The notes under the pieces were generated by a model. The model ran no database searches. It saw only the letters and a program-made list of their open reading frames with translations, and was not told the origin of the DNA. Positions 43,762 to 52,110 of a stretch of 64,000 nt of DNA are shown in pieces (positions within the stretch are counted from its first letter, which is position 1; the number at the start of each line of letters is the position of its first letter). Made by a program: the position numbers and the translations under genes. Location of the stretch: contig JAIEMV010000001.1 in the NCBI GenBank assembly GCA_019751875.1, positions 399,991-463,990 on the forward strand. Reading direction: 5' to 3'. Source of the DNA: Hyphomicrobium sp. (lineage in GTDB: Bacteria > Pseudomonadota > Alphaproteobacteria > Rhizobiales > Hyphomicrobiaceae).

Positions 43762-45067
43762 ATGACACAAGATCTCTCATCCCTGGCGAAAGACAGGGGC
43801 ATTCGCTACTTCATGATCTCCTTCACCGATCTATTCGGTATGCAGCGCGCCAAGCTGGTGCCGGCAGCCGCGATCGCGGAGATGGAGCGGGACGGCGCGG
43901 GCTTTGCCGGTTTTGCGACGTGGCTCGACATGACCCCGGCGCATCCGGACATGTTCGCCATGCCGGATGCTTCGGCCGTCATTCAGCTGCCGTGGAAGAA
44001 AGAAGTGGCATGGGTTGCCGCCGACTGCGTGATGGAAGACAGCCACGTCGCGCAGGCGCCGCGTGTGATCCTCAAGAAGCTTCAGAAGCGGGCCGCGGAT
44101 AAAGGCCTGTACATGAAGACAGGCGTGGAGTGCGAGTACTTCCTCCTTAACGCCGACGGCACAAGGATTTCGGACGGGCTCGATGTGGCGTCAAAGCCTT
44201 GCTACGATCAACAGGCCCTGATGCGCCGTTACGACGTGATCTCCGAAATCTGTGACTACATGCTGGAATTGGGCTGGGGCGCCTACCAGAACGATCACGA
44301 AGACGCCAATGGCCAATTTGAAATGAACTGGAATTTCGACGACGCACTCACGACCGCCGACCGGCACTCGTTCTTCAAGTTCATGACGAAGTCGGTGGCC
44401 GAAAAGCACGGGCTGCGCGACGTTCATGCCGAAGCCGTTCACGAACCTCACGGGCAACGGATGCCATGTGCATATGTCGGTGTGGGACAAGAGTGGCACG
44501 CAGAACATGTTCCTTGACAAGACCGATGAGATGGGTCTATCGGCGCAGGGGTACAACTTCCTCGGAGGGATCATGAAGCATGCCGAGGGCATGGCCGCGA
44601 TCACCAACCCGACGGTGAACTCATACAAGCGCATCAACGCGCCACGCACGCTCTCGGGCGCCACATGGTCGCCGAATACGGTCACGTGGACGGGCAACAA
44701 TCGCACACACATGGTTCGCGTGCCGGGCAAGGGACGTTTCGAAATGCGACTGCCCGATGGTGCTGCGAACCCCTACCTGCTGCAAGCAGTCATTCTTGCG
44801 GCGGGGCTCGACGGCATCGATACAAACGCGCATCCCGGTCCGCGCTACGACATCGACATGTATCAGCTGGGCCATACGGTGAAGGATGCCCCGCGTCTGC
44901 CGCTGAACCTGCTCGATGCGATCCGTGGCTTCGATCAGGACACCGGCCTCAAGGCTGCGCTGGGTGACGAATTCTCGGAGGCCTACATCAAGCTGAAGAC
45001 AGCCGAGTGGAACGCCTACGCGTCCCATCTCACGGATTGGGAGCGCGCACAGACGCTCGATATCTGA
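43762..45067 (+). pseudogene. gmaS: Gamma-glutamylmethylamide synthetase, frameshifted
   Basis: A glutamine synthetase-family ligase (GmaS) that joins methylamine to glutamate with ATP. The first 227 or so residues read in the frame from ATG 43762 (SD GAAGGAAA): MTQDLSSLAKDRGIRYF, KTGVECEYFLLN, ANGQFEMNWNF. At about 44414-44421 the family sequence HGLR-A-TFMPKPF is interrupted and the frame shifts, so the upstream frame ends at 44517. The rest continues from MPKPFTNLTGNGCHVHMSVW (44426) through THMVRVPGKGRFEMRLPDG to 45067. Restoring two bases in the GCGCGA run gives about 435 residues, the normal GmaS length. As written it would be inactive, either a real mutation or a sequencing error in a CG repeat. 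Confidence 0.85.
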
Positions 45068-45094
45068 GGCGATGTTCGATCATCGATCGTTTGA

Positions 45095-45128
45095 GGCCCG
45101 GCAGCGATGCCGGGCCGTCTTCGTTTTT
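45095..45128 (+). terminator. Intrinsic terminator after gmaS
   Basis: GGCCCGGCA (45095-45103) / TGCCGGGCC (45108-45116), loop GCGA, followed by GTCTTCGTTTTT. Confidence 0.75.
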
Positions 45129-45176
45129 CTGTGTCGGCTTGGGAGTGGCTGTGAGCGGAGTCTGCACTGCGCCATA

Positions 45177-45202
45177 GCGTGATCAATCTCGATTGATCAC
45201 GC
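45177..45202. repeat. Perfect 12-bp inverted repeat
   Basis: GCGTGATCAATC / GATTGATCACGC with a 2-base spacer, 29 bases before the hydrolase stop codon region on the converging side. No U-tract follows on either strand; it could be a hairpin ending the leftward hydrolase transcript or a binding site. Confidence 0.5.
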
Positions 45203-45230
45203 TTCGCTAATCCGACAAGTGGGGCGCTGG

Positions 45231-46094
45231 TCACTCCATGCTGGTGTGACCAGCCGAGAGAAATGGCAGGACATGACTTAGCCATTCATCGGGGGCATCC
45301 TGCGGGATCCAATGTGAGGCATTTTCTACGCGGACAAGGCGAGCCCCAGGGATGTCCGATGCCAGACGAGCACCGTCAGAAATAGGCTGCCATGGATCAT
45401 TTACGCCCCAAACCAGCAGTGTTTCTGCCGAGATCTCCTTATGGCGAGGTGCCAGCATGGTGGTGTGACTTGTATTGAGCCCCGATGCATTTCTGATCAA
45501 ACTGATCTTACCGGCCTCGGTAATATACGGCGCAATAATACCTTCCAGGAACTCGGTCGTAAGCCTCTCGCTTCGACTTAAGCCATCCTTGAATCCGCCA
45601 ACAAGAAAGTCGCGGATCTCGGCAACAGATTTATGTTTCCAGCCTGGATGTCCTACTTGGATCATGTCGTCGATGGGCCAGCTGTCGTAAGCTACGATGT
45701 TGGACAAAACGAGCTTATTCACACGATCCGGGTTTGCGATAGCCATCATCAAGGCCACGCCCCCACCGGTGTCATGACCGATGAGCGAGGCAGAAGCCAG
45801 GTCAAGATGATCCATGAGTGCGAGCACCATAGCCTTTTGAGCAACAAGCGAACGATCGAACAAATCGCGCTGGTCTGACATTCCATGACCAAGGAAGTCT
45901 GGCGCAATAACGCGGTGCTGGCTTGCAAGCGCGTCTATGACGTCGTGGTAGAGGTATGACCAAGTCGGGATCCCGTGCATCAAGATGACGGGTGGCCCGT
46001 GACCAATATCTGTATACGCGATCTGGACGGGTATGGGTGCGGCTTTGCAAAGCTCAACCTGCTTCTGGCGGGCTGCGAAAGTTTGGTAATTCAT
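45231..46094 (-). CDS. Alpha/beta hydrolase, haloalkane-dehalogenase-like
   Basis: This 287-residue alpha/beta hydrolase has the oxyanion-hole motif VILMHGIPTWSYLYHD, the DFLGHGMSD turn and the nucleophile elbow GHDTGGG at about 107, where the nucleophile is Asp. An Asp nucleophile is typical of haloalkane dehalogenases and epoxide hydrolases, not esterases. The acid is likely D in VWGVNDPWQ and the base His in NASHWIPQDAP. The substrate is unknown. GC and codon use are lower than in neighbouring genes, suggesting later acquisition together with the adjacent TetR regulator. Confidence 0.85.
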   Translation of the reverse strand: MNYQTFAARQKQVELCKAAPIPVQIAYTDIGHGPPVILMHGIPTWSYLYHDVIDALASQHRVIAPDFLGHGMSDQRDLFDRSLVAQKAMVLALMDHLDLASASLIGHDTGGGVALMMAIANPDRVNKLVLSNIVAYDSWPIDDMIQVGHPGWKHKSVAEIRDFLVGGFKDGLSRSERLTTEFLEGIIAPYITEAGKISLIRNASGLNTSHTTMLAPRHKEISAETLLVWGVNDPWQPISDGARLASDIPGARLVRVENASHWIPQDAPDEWLSHVLPFLSAGHTSME

Positions 46095-46174
46095 GCGAAT
46101 TCTCTCTTTTTGTTATCGTGCGATCATAAATTAAGGCAATGTTTCCGCGGAGTTGTCGCGACCGGCCGCGAGGT

Positions 46175-46780
46175 TCAACGCGAAAGTATCGAGGTGAGAG
46201 CGCCGAAGGCGAGCTTCGCAGACCGGTTTGAACCCTTTGCTCGGCTGTGAAGCATGGCACCGTCGCCTAACGTCACTATCATTCGGGCAAGCGCCTTAGG
46301 ATCTGTCTTATCGGAAATCTCTCCCGACCTTTGTGCCGCGACGATCGCTTTCGAAAATGCAGCAACAAGCTTGCGATCGGCTTGCTCGATGACTTCGGTG
46401 ATTGCGCGATCTTCGCGGCCAAGTTCTCCCGTCGTATTGACCATCAGGCATCCCTGCTCGACGTCACGGCCGGCATCCTCTAACCACAATGCAAAGGCGC
46501 TCTGAATTGCCGCGAATGCCGTGCGGTGGCGGGCGTCCAGGCACTGCACCACTCGATCCACGCGCGTTTTCGAGTAGTGCCTCAAGACAGCGAGAAACAA
46601 ACTATGTTTGTCACCGAACACATAGCGCAGGCTTTGCGCATGCATTCCTGTAGCCTTCTCCAGCATCCTGAATGTGGTGTTGCCATATCCGTTGGCCCAA
46701 AAGACTCTCATTGCTTGGCCAAGAGCTTCTTCAGGTACAAAGGAACGCGGTCTGCCGGGGCTTCGTTTCGGGTCCATCAT
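46175..46780 (-). CDS. TetR-family transcriptional regulator
   Basis: This 201-residue regulator has the TetR N-terminal helix-turn-helix (EEALGQAMRVFWANGYGNTT then MLEKATGMHAQSLRYVFGDK), the ligand-binding domain having CLMVNTTGELG as in the AcrR/YxaF-type group. It lies 80 bases upstream of the alpha/beta hydrolase on the same strand and probably controls it. ATG 46780 or 46777 fits the family length. A longer upstream frame is not coding-like. No ribosome-binding site is visible, and the promoter sits so close that the mRNA may be leaderless. Confidence 0.85.
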   Translation of the reverse strand: MMDPKRSPGRPRSFVPEEALGQAMRVFWANGYGNTTFRMLEKATGMHAQSLRYVFGDKHSLFLAVLRHYSKTRVDRVVQCLDARHRTAFAAIQSAFALWLEDAGRDVEQGCLMVNTTGELGREDRAITEVIEQADRKLVAAFSKAIVAAQRSGEISDKTDPKALARMIVTLGDGAMLHSRAKGSNRSAKLAFGALTSILSR

Positions 46781-46783
46781 ATT

Positions 46784-46812
46784 TTTATTTACGGTTGATA
46801 ATAAATTGTCAA
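46784..46812 (-). promoter_or_regulatory. Promoter of the TetR gene
   Basis: On the minus strand TTGACA (46812-46807), 17-base AT-rich spacer, AATAAA (46789-46784). Transcription would begin near 46777, at or next to the start codon. Confidence 0.45.
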
Positions 46813-46989
46813 GACACCGCTCTAAGTCTGCGGGACCGGGTGGTCTCAGCATTTGCTTGATGTTACCGGTGCCCGTGGCATGAAAGCCGAGTTTCGCCGA
46901 CGGATGATGTGAGGGTCGGCGCCTGCGAAGTGGGCGGTGATGACCGCGTAGGCAATAGCCGACGAAGCCCCTGCTCACTGTCGGAGGCG

Positions 46990-48678
46990 TTATTCGGCTG
47001 CGATGACGGCCGCGGGCGTCAACGTAGGGACCGGCTTTGCCGGGAGTGGGCGGACATTCGATGTGAGTCGGCGGTCGGCGACGATGTGGGCGAGTGCGCG
47101 TTCCGACAAGGCGGTGATCGTGAACAGCGGGTTGACCCCAAGCGAGCGCGGGATGATCGAACCATCGATCACGTAGAGGCCATCATGTACGGCGTTCGAG
47201 CCGCGGCCCGCGCTCGTGTCAAATACTTCCGACTTGTGATTGACGACGCCATCCGATGCTTCGCGTCCCATCGCGCATCCACCAAGCGGGTGAGCCGTCG
47301 CTGGTTGATGCCCCATGACGGTGCCGGCAAGGGGATTTTTGACGTAATCGCCGCCTGCGCTTTCCACGACGGAGCGGAGCGCTTCGTCGAGGCGGGCATA
47401 ACAGGGCTCGTTCTGGGCATCTTTCCAGGCGAGCGCGAGTTTGTCGCCGTCGAGGCGGAAGACGCCGGACGCGCTGTCGTGAGAGACGGCAAAGTAGGTT
47501 TGCAGGCTTGCGAACGGACCCTTGTAGACGCCGCTGACAAGGCTTTGCAGCGCGCCGAGCAGGCGGCCGTTGGGCAAGAACATCACGGGTAGCGACGGCG
47601 CTACGGCGGACGGCACCGCCCCTTCCTGGATTGTCAGTTCGTGATCAAGATTTTGCGCGTCGCGGAATTCGAGTTGTCCGGTGACGGATGCGCCAATTTC
47701 CAGGCCTTCAATGCGCGGCGGATAGCCGACGCCGACAGAGTTTACGATCGACTTGGCGCCATAGCCGAACGCGATGATGTCGCCGTTGGCCGAGAAGCGC
47801 TGACCAAGACGGTCTGAAACGGCGAGTCCTTGTTCGCGCGAGCGCATAAGGATTTCGGTGGATCCCAGTGTGCCTGCGGCCAGTACCACGATGGCCGCTT
47901 CCAAAATGATTTCGCCACCCTTGCCGCCGGTGGGGGCGGCGTGAACGCGCCAGCTGCCGTCCTGAGACTTGGCGATATGGCGGACGGTGATTTCGGTGAA
48001 CATGTCTGCGCCGTGGCGGGCGGCATCGGGAAGGTAGGTAAGGGCGACGGTGTTCTTGGCGCCGACGTTGCAGCCGGCACAGCAGTCGCCGCAGCGGGTG
48101 CAGGCGGGTTGCGCAATGCCGGCTGGGTTGACGTTCTCCGCAAAGCTGACCGCGACGCGCGGTGTGACGAGATCGCGGTTCAATTTGCGGCCGGCCTCGG
48201 CGAGCACGCCGAACTTCGTCATCTCCGAGGCGCGAGGATCGCATGCGGGACGCAGCCATTCTTCTGCGCGCGCATAACCGCGGTCGAGGCCACCATCCTG
48301 GCGGATCTGCCCTGGCCAGACTTCATCTTCGAAGACGCGGCTATCGGGCCGCAACGTGACGCCGGCGTTGACCAGCGAGCCGCCACCAAGACCACGTCCG
48401 ACGAGCACATGCATGTCATCGCCGATGCGAACATCGAAAAGGGCGGTATCGGATCCGGTTCTGAAGTTCTTGCCCTGAACCTGGAAGTCGTTCTTCAGGT
48501 CAGGGAACTTCGCGGGGAAGCTGCCGGTGAGGACCTCTCGGCCGCGTTCGAGGACGGCCACCGATTTGCCTGCGCGGGCAAGGTGAGAGGCTGCAACGCC
48601 GCCGCCGTAACCGGATCCGACAATGATCACGTCATATCGAGATTTCAACGCGTCGAGCGGGCGTGAAAGCCGGGCCAT
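46990..48678 (-). CDS. GMC-family oxidoreductase, cholesterol-oxidase-like
   Basis: This 562-residue FAD enzyme has the dinucleotide motif DVIIVGSGYGGGVAASHLAR at about 15, the GMC signature GRGLGGGSLVNAGV and the C-terminal PLGGCAMG and VNPLFTITALSERAL blocks. Like other members of the cholesterol-oxidase branch it carries a ferredoxin-like cysteine cluster, CTRCGDCCAGCNVGAKNT, at about 200, in which four or five cysteines could bind an iron-sulphur centre. It probably oxidises an alcohol or sterol-like substrate; no signal peptide is seen. No partner subunit or cytochrome is adjacent. Confidence 0.85.
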   Translation of the reverse strand: MARLSRPLDALKSRYDVIIVGSGYGGGVAASHLARAGKSVAVLERGREVLTGSFPAKFPDLKNDFQVQGKNFRTGSDTALFDVRIGDDMHVLVGRGLGGGSLVNAGVTLRPDSRVFEDEVWPGQIRQDGGLDRGYARAEEWLRPACDPRASEMTKFGVLAEAGRKLNRDLVTPRVAVSFAENVNPAGIAQPACTRCGDCCAGCNVGAKNTVALTYLPDAARHGADMFTEITVRHIAKSQDGSWRVHAAPTGGKGGEIILEAAIVVLAAGTLGSTEILMRSREQGLAVSDRLGQRFSANGDIIAFGYGAKSIVNSVGVGYPPRIEGLEIGASVTGQLEFRDAQNLDHELTIQEGAVPSAVAPSLPVMFLPNGRLLGALQSLVSGVYKGPFASLQTYFAVSHDSASGVFRLDGDKLALAWKDAQNEPCYARLDEALRSVVESAGGDYVKNPLAGTVMGHQPATAHPLGGCAMGREASDGVVNHKSEVFDTSAGRGSNAVHDGLYVIDGSIIPRSLGVNPLFTITALSERALAHIVADRRLTSNVRPLPAKPVPTLTPAAVIAAE

Positions 48679-48898
48679 GGTTAATGTCTCCCCTTGGAGT
48701 GGGGGTTAGGATTATCCGCTTCGCTCGCTGCGCGCATCTCCTCCAGTCGTATTGTCGGGGAGAGCGTTACCAGCCCGCAACGGATGCGGAACGGATCTGT
48801 TACTTTCGACATGTTGATTTCAAAAGCGTAGTCTCCCTGCGAAGCCACCCGGCCGTACGCTGAATAACCCGGCCCTATTCAAAGAAGAGGATTTGCCC

Positions 48899-49333
48899 AT
48901 GCACGTGACGATCGACGATGCCCAGAACATCATTTTGGCAGCGCGCAAGGCCGCCGAGAAAACGAAGACGAAGATGTGCATTGCCGTGGTGGATTCTGGT
49001 GCCAACCTGAAGGCGTTCCATCGCATGGACGATGCATGGGTGGGATCAATCGATATCGCGATCAAAAAAGCGAAGACGGCGGTGTTCTTCGGCATGCCGA
49101 CCGGAGAAATCGGCAAGCTTTCGCAGCCGGGCCAGCCTTTGTTCGGCATCGAGCATTCGAACGATGGGCTGATCACGTTTCCGGGCGGGCTACCGATCGT
49201 GGACAAGGATGGCGTGCTGATCGGTGCGGTCGGTGTGTCCGGCTCATCGGTCGAGAACGACAACATCGTGGCCGAGGCGGGTGTGAAGGTGATCGGCGTC
49301 TCGGAAGTGCCGGCGCATCCCTGGCGGACGTAA
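48899..49333 (+). CDS. GlcG/HbpS family haem-binding-like protein
   Basis: This 144-residue GlcG-like protein (formerly DUF336) opens with [20 protein letters not shown] and shows [34 protein letters not shown] and [19 protein letters not shown], the full family pattern. The family includes HbpS (haem-binding redox sensor) and glycolate-operon proteins. The role here is unknown. ATG 48899 has AGAGGA upstream. A strong terminator at 49358-49388 separates it from the converging TRAP gene. Confidence 0.88.
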   Translation: MHVTIDDAQNIILAARKAAEKTKTKMCIAVVDSGANLKAFHRMDDAWVGSIDIAIKKAKTAVFFGMPTGEIGKLSQPGQPLFGIEHSNDGLITFPGGLPIVDKDGVLIGAVGVSGSSVENDNIVAEAGVKVIGVSEVPAHPWRT

Positions 49334-49357
49334 ACGCCCGAGAGGATCACGACAGCG

Positions 49358-49388
49358 AAGCCCTCTCTCCCGGAGCGAGAGAGGGCTT
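49358..49388. terminator. Bidirectional intrinsic terminator
   Basis: AAGCCCTCTCTC (49358-49369) / GAGAGAGGGCTT (49377-49388), perfect 12-bp stem, between converging genes. Confidence 0.75.
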
Positions 49389-49396
49389 TGTCATAT

Positions 49397-51304
49397 TCAT
49401 TCGAAGCGCGGGAGTTGGCGCATGTCGAGTGTTGGCGCGCCGGCGCCGGTATAGGTGCTGGGCGGTGCGCCCTCGATCGCCGGTGGCGTGGGTGGGAGGG
49501 CGAAGCGACCGTCGGAGGACATGGGAACACCGGGCGCGAATGTCGTGGGCCGCTCGATGGCGGCTGGATCTGTTGTTGCCGGTTGCGGCTTGACGAGGGC
49601 GTGCATCGCGATCCACGGCAGCGCCATGACAACGGCGACCATCAGAAGCTGGATACCGACATAGGGCACCGCACCCCAGTAGATCTGCGAGGTGAGAACG
49701 GGCTCAGTGATCTTGCCTGAGACCTTGTCGGTGTAGGGTTCCTTCGGTGCGACAGAGCGCAAGTAGAAGAGCGCGAAGCCAAAGGGGGGATGCATGAAGC
49801 TCGTCTGCATATTGACGGCGAGCAGGATGCCGAACCAGACCATGAACGGGGAGACGTCGGCGACGGTTTCAACGATGGCGCCGCTGGGGTCTTTGGCTGT
49901 GATGACGGCAAAGCCCATGGACTTTGCGATGGCGACAGCCTCGGGCGCGGTTCGGAAAATAGATTCCGCCGCGGGCTTCAGGAGGGGCACGAGAATGAAG
50001 GCCAGCTCGAAGAAATCGAGGAAGAAGGCGAGCAGGAAGACAAGGATCATCACCGCGATCAGGAAGCCGTACATGCCGCCGGGGAGCGACGTGAGCAGGT
50101 GCTCGACCCAGATATGGCCGTTCACACCATAGAACGTGAGCGAAAAGATGCGCGCGCCGATGAGGATGAACATCACGAAGGCCGAGAGCTTGGCTGTCGC
50201 TTCGGTGGCTTGGCGGACGATGTTCCAGTTGAGGCGCTGCGGCTCGCGGTTGGAATAGCGGTTGATGCCGGCGAGAAGGAGTGCGCCAACCGCGCCCATG
50301 GCGCCGCCTTCGGTGGGCGTGGCAAGGCCGATGAGGATGGTGCCAAGCACGAGGAAGATCAGCATCAGCGGCGGCACCATGACGAAGGTGACGCGTTCGG
50401 CGAGCGGGGAGAGAAAGCCCCGTCCGGTTTGGCGGATGATCAGTTTGTTGCCGAGGGCGACGGCGAGCGCGATCAGAATCGAGACGGCGAGGACCAGGAT
50501 GAAAAACTCCATGGTGCCATAGCCGGAGTTCCACAGTGCGCCTGTACCCACGCCGCCGGAGAGAGCTGCCAGGACACCGAGCGATATCAATCCGCGCGAA
50601 CCGTCGGGCCTGCGGTGTGCGATTTCCTCAGGCGGTAAGCCGGGTCCGGCTACGGGATTGATGCGGCAGACGATGAACACGTAGAGCGCGTAGAGGCCGG
50701 CCAGCATCACGCCGGGCAGCAGTGCGCCCTTGTACAATTGATCGACGGAGCGGCCGAGCTGATCGGCGAGCACGATGAGAACGAGGGAGGGCGGAATGAC
50801 CTGCGCGAGCGTTCCGGAGGCGGCGATGGTGCCGGACGCGAGGCGGCGGTCATAGCCGTAGCGCAGCATGATGGGCAGGGAGATCAGACCCATGGAAATG
50901 ACGGAAGCGGCGACAACGCCGGTGGTGGCGGCGAGCATCGCGCCGACAAAAATGACGGCGTAGGCGAGGCCGCCGCGGATGGTGCCGAACAGCTGGCCGA
51001 TGGTTTCCAGCAGGTCCTCGGCCATGCCGGAGCGCTCGAGGATCAGACCCATGAAGGTGAAAAAGGGGATCGCGAGCAGCGTGTCGTTGCGCATCACTTC
51101 GTAGATGCGGCCGGGCATGGAGTTGAGCAGCGGCCAGGAGAGGGAGATCACTCCGTCGGAGTAGGGGGCGAGTTCGACACCCACGACGAAGAACATCAGT
51201 CCTACCGCGCCCAGCGAGAAAGCGACCGGGTAGCCGAGCAGCAGGAATGCGACCAGCGCCGCAAACATGAAGGGCGCAAGGTTCTGCGCGAGGAAGACGG
51301 CCAT
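49397..51304 (-). CDS. dctM: TRAP transporter large permease (DctM)
   Basis: This 635-residue DctM-type permease has about 13 hydrophobic helices. The N-terminus reads FAALVAFLLLGYPVAFSLG; family blocks include IPFFTFMGLILERSGMAEDL, FVGAMLAATTGVVAASVISMG, IAASGTLAQVIPPSLVLIVL and ATPTEGGAMGAVGALLL. It is long for the family because of a central insert near residues 225-300 and a C-terminal Pro-rich tail, features of the mannitol/chloroaromatic-type cluster. The small permease DctQ lies upstream on the same strand. No binding protein (DctP) is present nearby, so the ligand cannot be inferred. Confidence 0.9.
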   Translation of the reverse strand: MAVFLAQNLAPFMFAALVAFLLLGYPVAFSLGAVGLMFFVVGVELAPYSDGVISLSWPLLNSMPGRIYEVMRNDTLLAIPFFTFMGLILERSGMAEDLLETIGQLFGTIRGGLAYAVIFVGAMLAATTGVVAASVISMGLISLPIMLRYGYDRRLASGTIAASGTLAQVIPPSLVLIVLADQLGRSVDQLYKGALLPGVMLAGLYALYVFIVCRINPVAGPGLPPEEIAHRRPDGSRGLISLGVLAALSGGVGTGALWNSGYGTMEFFILVLAVSILIALAVALGNKLIIRQTGRGFLSPLAERVTFVMVPPLMLIFLVLGTILIGLATPTEGGAMGAVGALLLAGINRYSNREPQRLNWNIVRQATEATAKLSAFVMFILIGARIFSLTFYGVNGHIWVEHLLTSLPGGMYGFLIAVMILVFLLAFFLDFFELAFILVPLLKPAAESIFRTAPEAVAIAKSMGFAVITAKDPSGAIVETVADVSPFMVWFGILLAVNMQTSFMHPPFGFALFYLRSVAPKEPYTDKVSGKITEPVLTSQIYWGAVPYVGIQLLMVAVVMALPWIAMHALVKPQPATTDPAAIERPTTFAPGVPMSSDGRFALPPTPPAIEGAPPSTYTGAGAPTLDMRQLPRFE

Positions 51305-51327
51305 GGTCGTTCGTTTCCCCGCTCGCG

Positions 51328-51897
51328 CTAGTCTTTAGGTAATACGGCGGCCGTCACGGCTTCGTGGTAGCCGCCCTGGGGTCGTGGCTCCGGTATGTCG
51401 CCACGCATGATGGCGATGCGCTTGATCAGCTCGGAGAGGCCTTGCGCGAACAGCAGCGCGAACGCGAGCGGGATCAGCGCTTTGATCGGCCATTGAGGCA
51501 AGCCGCCCGCGTCTTTGGACTGCTCGTTCTGGAGCCACGAGATCGCGGCGTAATGGTACGACGTGAAAAGGATGAGAGCTGCGGTCGGCAGCAGGAAGAA
51601 GACGTGGCCGATGACCTCGATGATGTTGCGCGCGCGCTGCGAGAGTTGCGCGCTGACGATGTCGATGCGGATGTGGTCGTTGTCCTTGAGCGCCCAGGGG
51701 GCCGCGAACAGGAACGCGAGCCCGAACAGCCACCACTGAACCTCGAGCCAGGCATTGGAACTGGTGTCGAACAGTTTGCGAATGACGGCATTGCCGGCGC
51801 TGATGATGGCCGCGATCAGTATCAGCCATGCGACATGCCGGCCGATCCAGGTGTTCACCGCATCGATCGCGCGGCTCAATCCGAGTAGTGCCTGCAT
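51328..51897 (-). CDS. dctQ: TRAP transporter small permease (DctQ)
   Basis: This 189-residue small TRAP subunit has four helices. It shows VAWLILIAAIISAGNAVIRK, the family segment WLEVQWWLFGLAFLFAAPWA, and the LKDNDHIRIDIVSAQLS motif. ATG 51897 gives MQALLGLSRAIDAVNTWIG as N-terminus, as usual in the family; a GTG at 51921 is the alternative. It starts the dctQ-dctM pair, 23 bases upstream of dctM. Confidence 0.88.
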   Translation of the reverse strand: MQALLGLSRAIDAVNTWIGRHVAWLILIAAIISAGNAVIRKLFDTSSNAWLEVQWWLFGLAFLFAAPWALKDNDHIRIDIVSAQLSQRARNIIEVIGHVFFLLPTAALILFTSYHYAAISWLQNEQSKDAGGLPQWPIKALIPLAFALLFAQGLSELIKRIAIMRGDIPEPRPQGGYHEAVTAAVLPKD

Positions 51898-52110
51898 CCC
51901 TACCCCGTTTCTCGTCGGCACGCCGGCTTTGGCACCCCGATTGTCGCACCCTTGTTTTCGGGCCCGCCGGTGCTTTCGTATACAGGCGAGCCTTGGTGAC
52001 TTCCAGCGCGGCCTCTCCTAGTATCCGGCCTCTTCTTGGCAGGGTCCGCTGGCGCACCTTTTCAGAGTGCGCGCGATCCGCCTTACCCCCGACGTTCCCA
52101 GGAGCATGGA

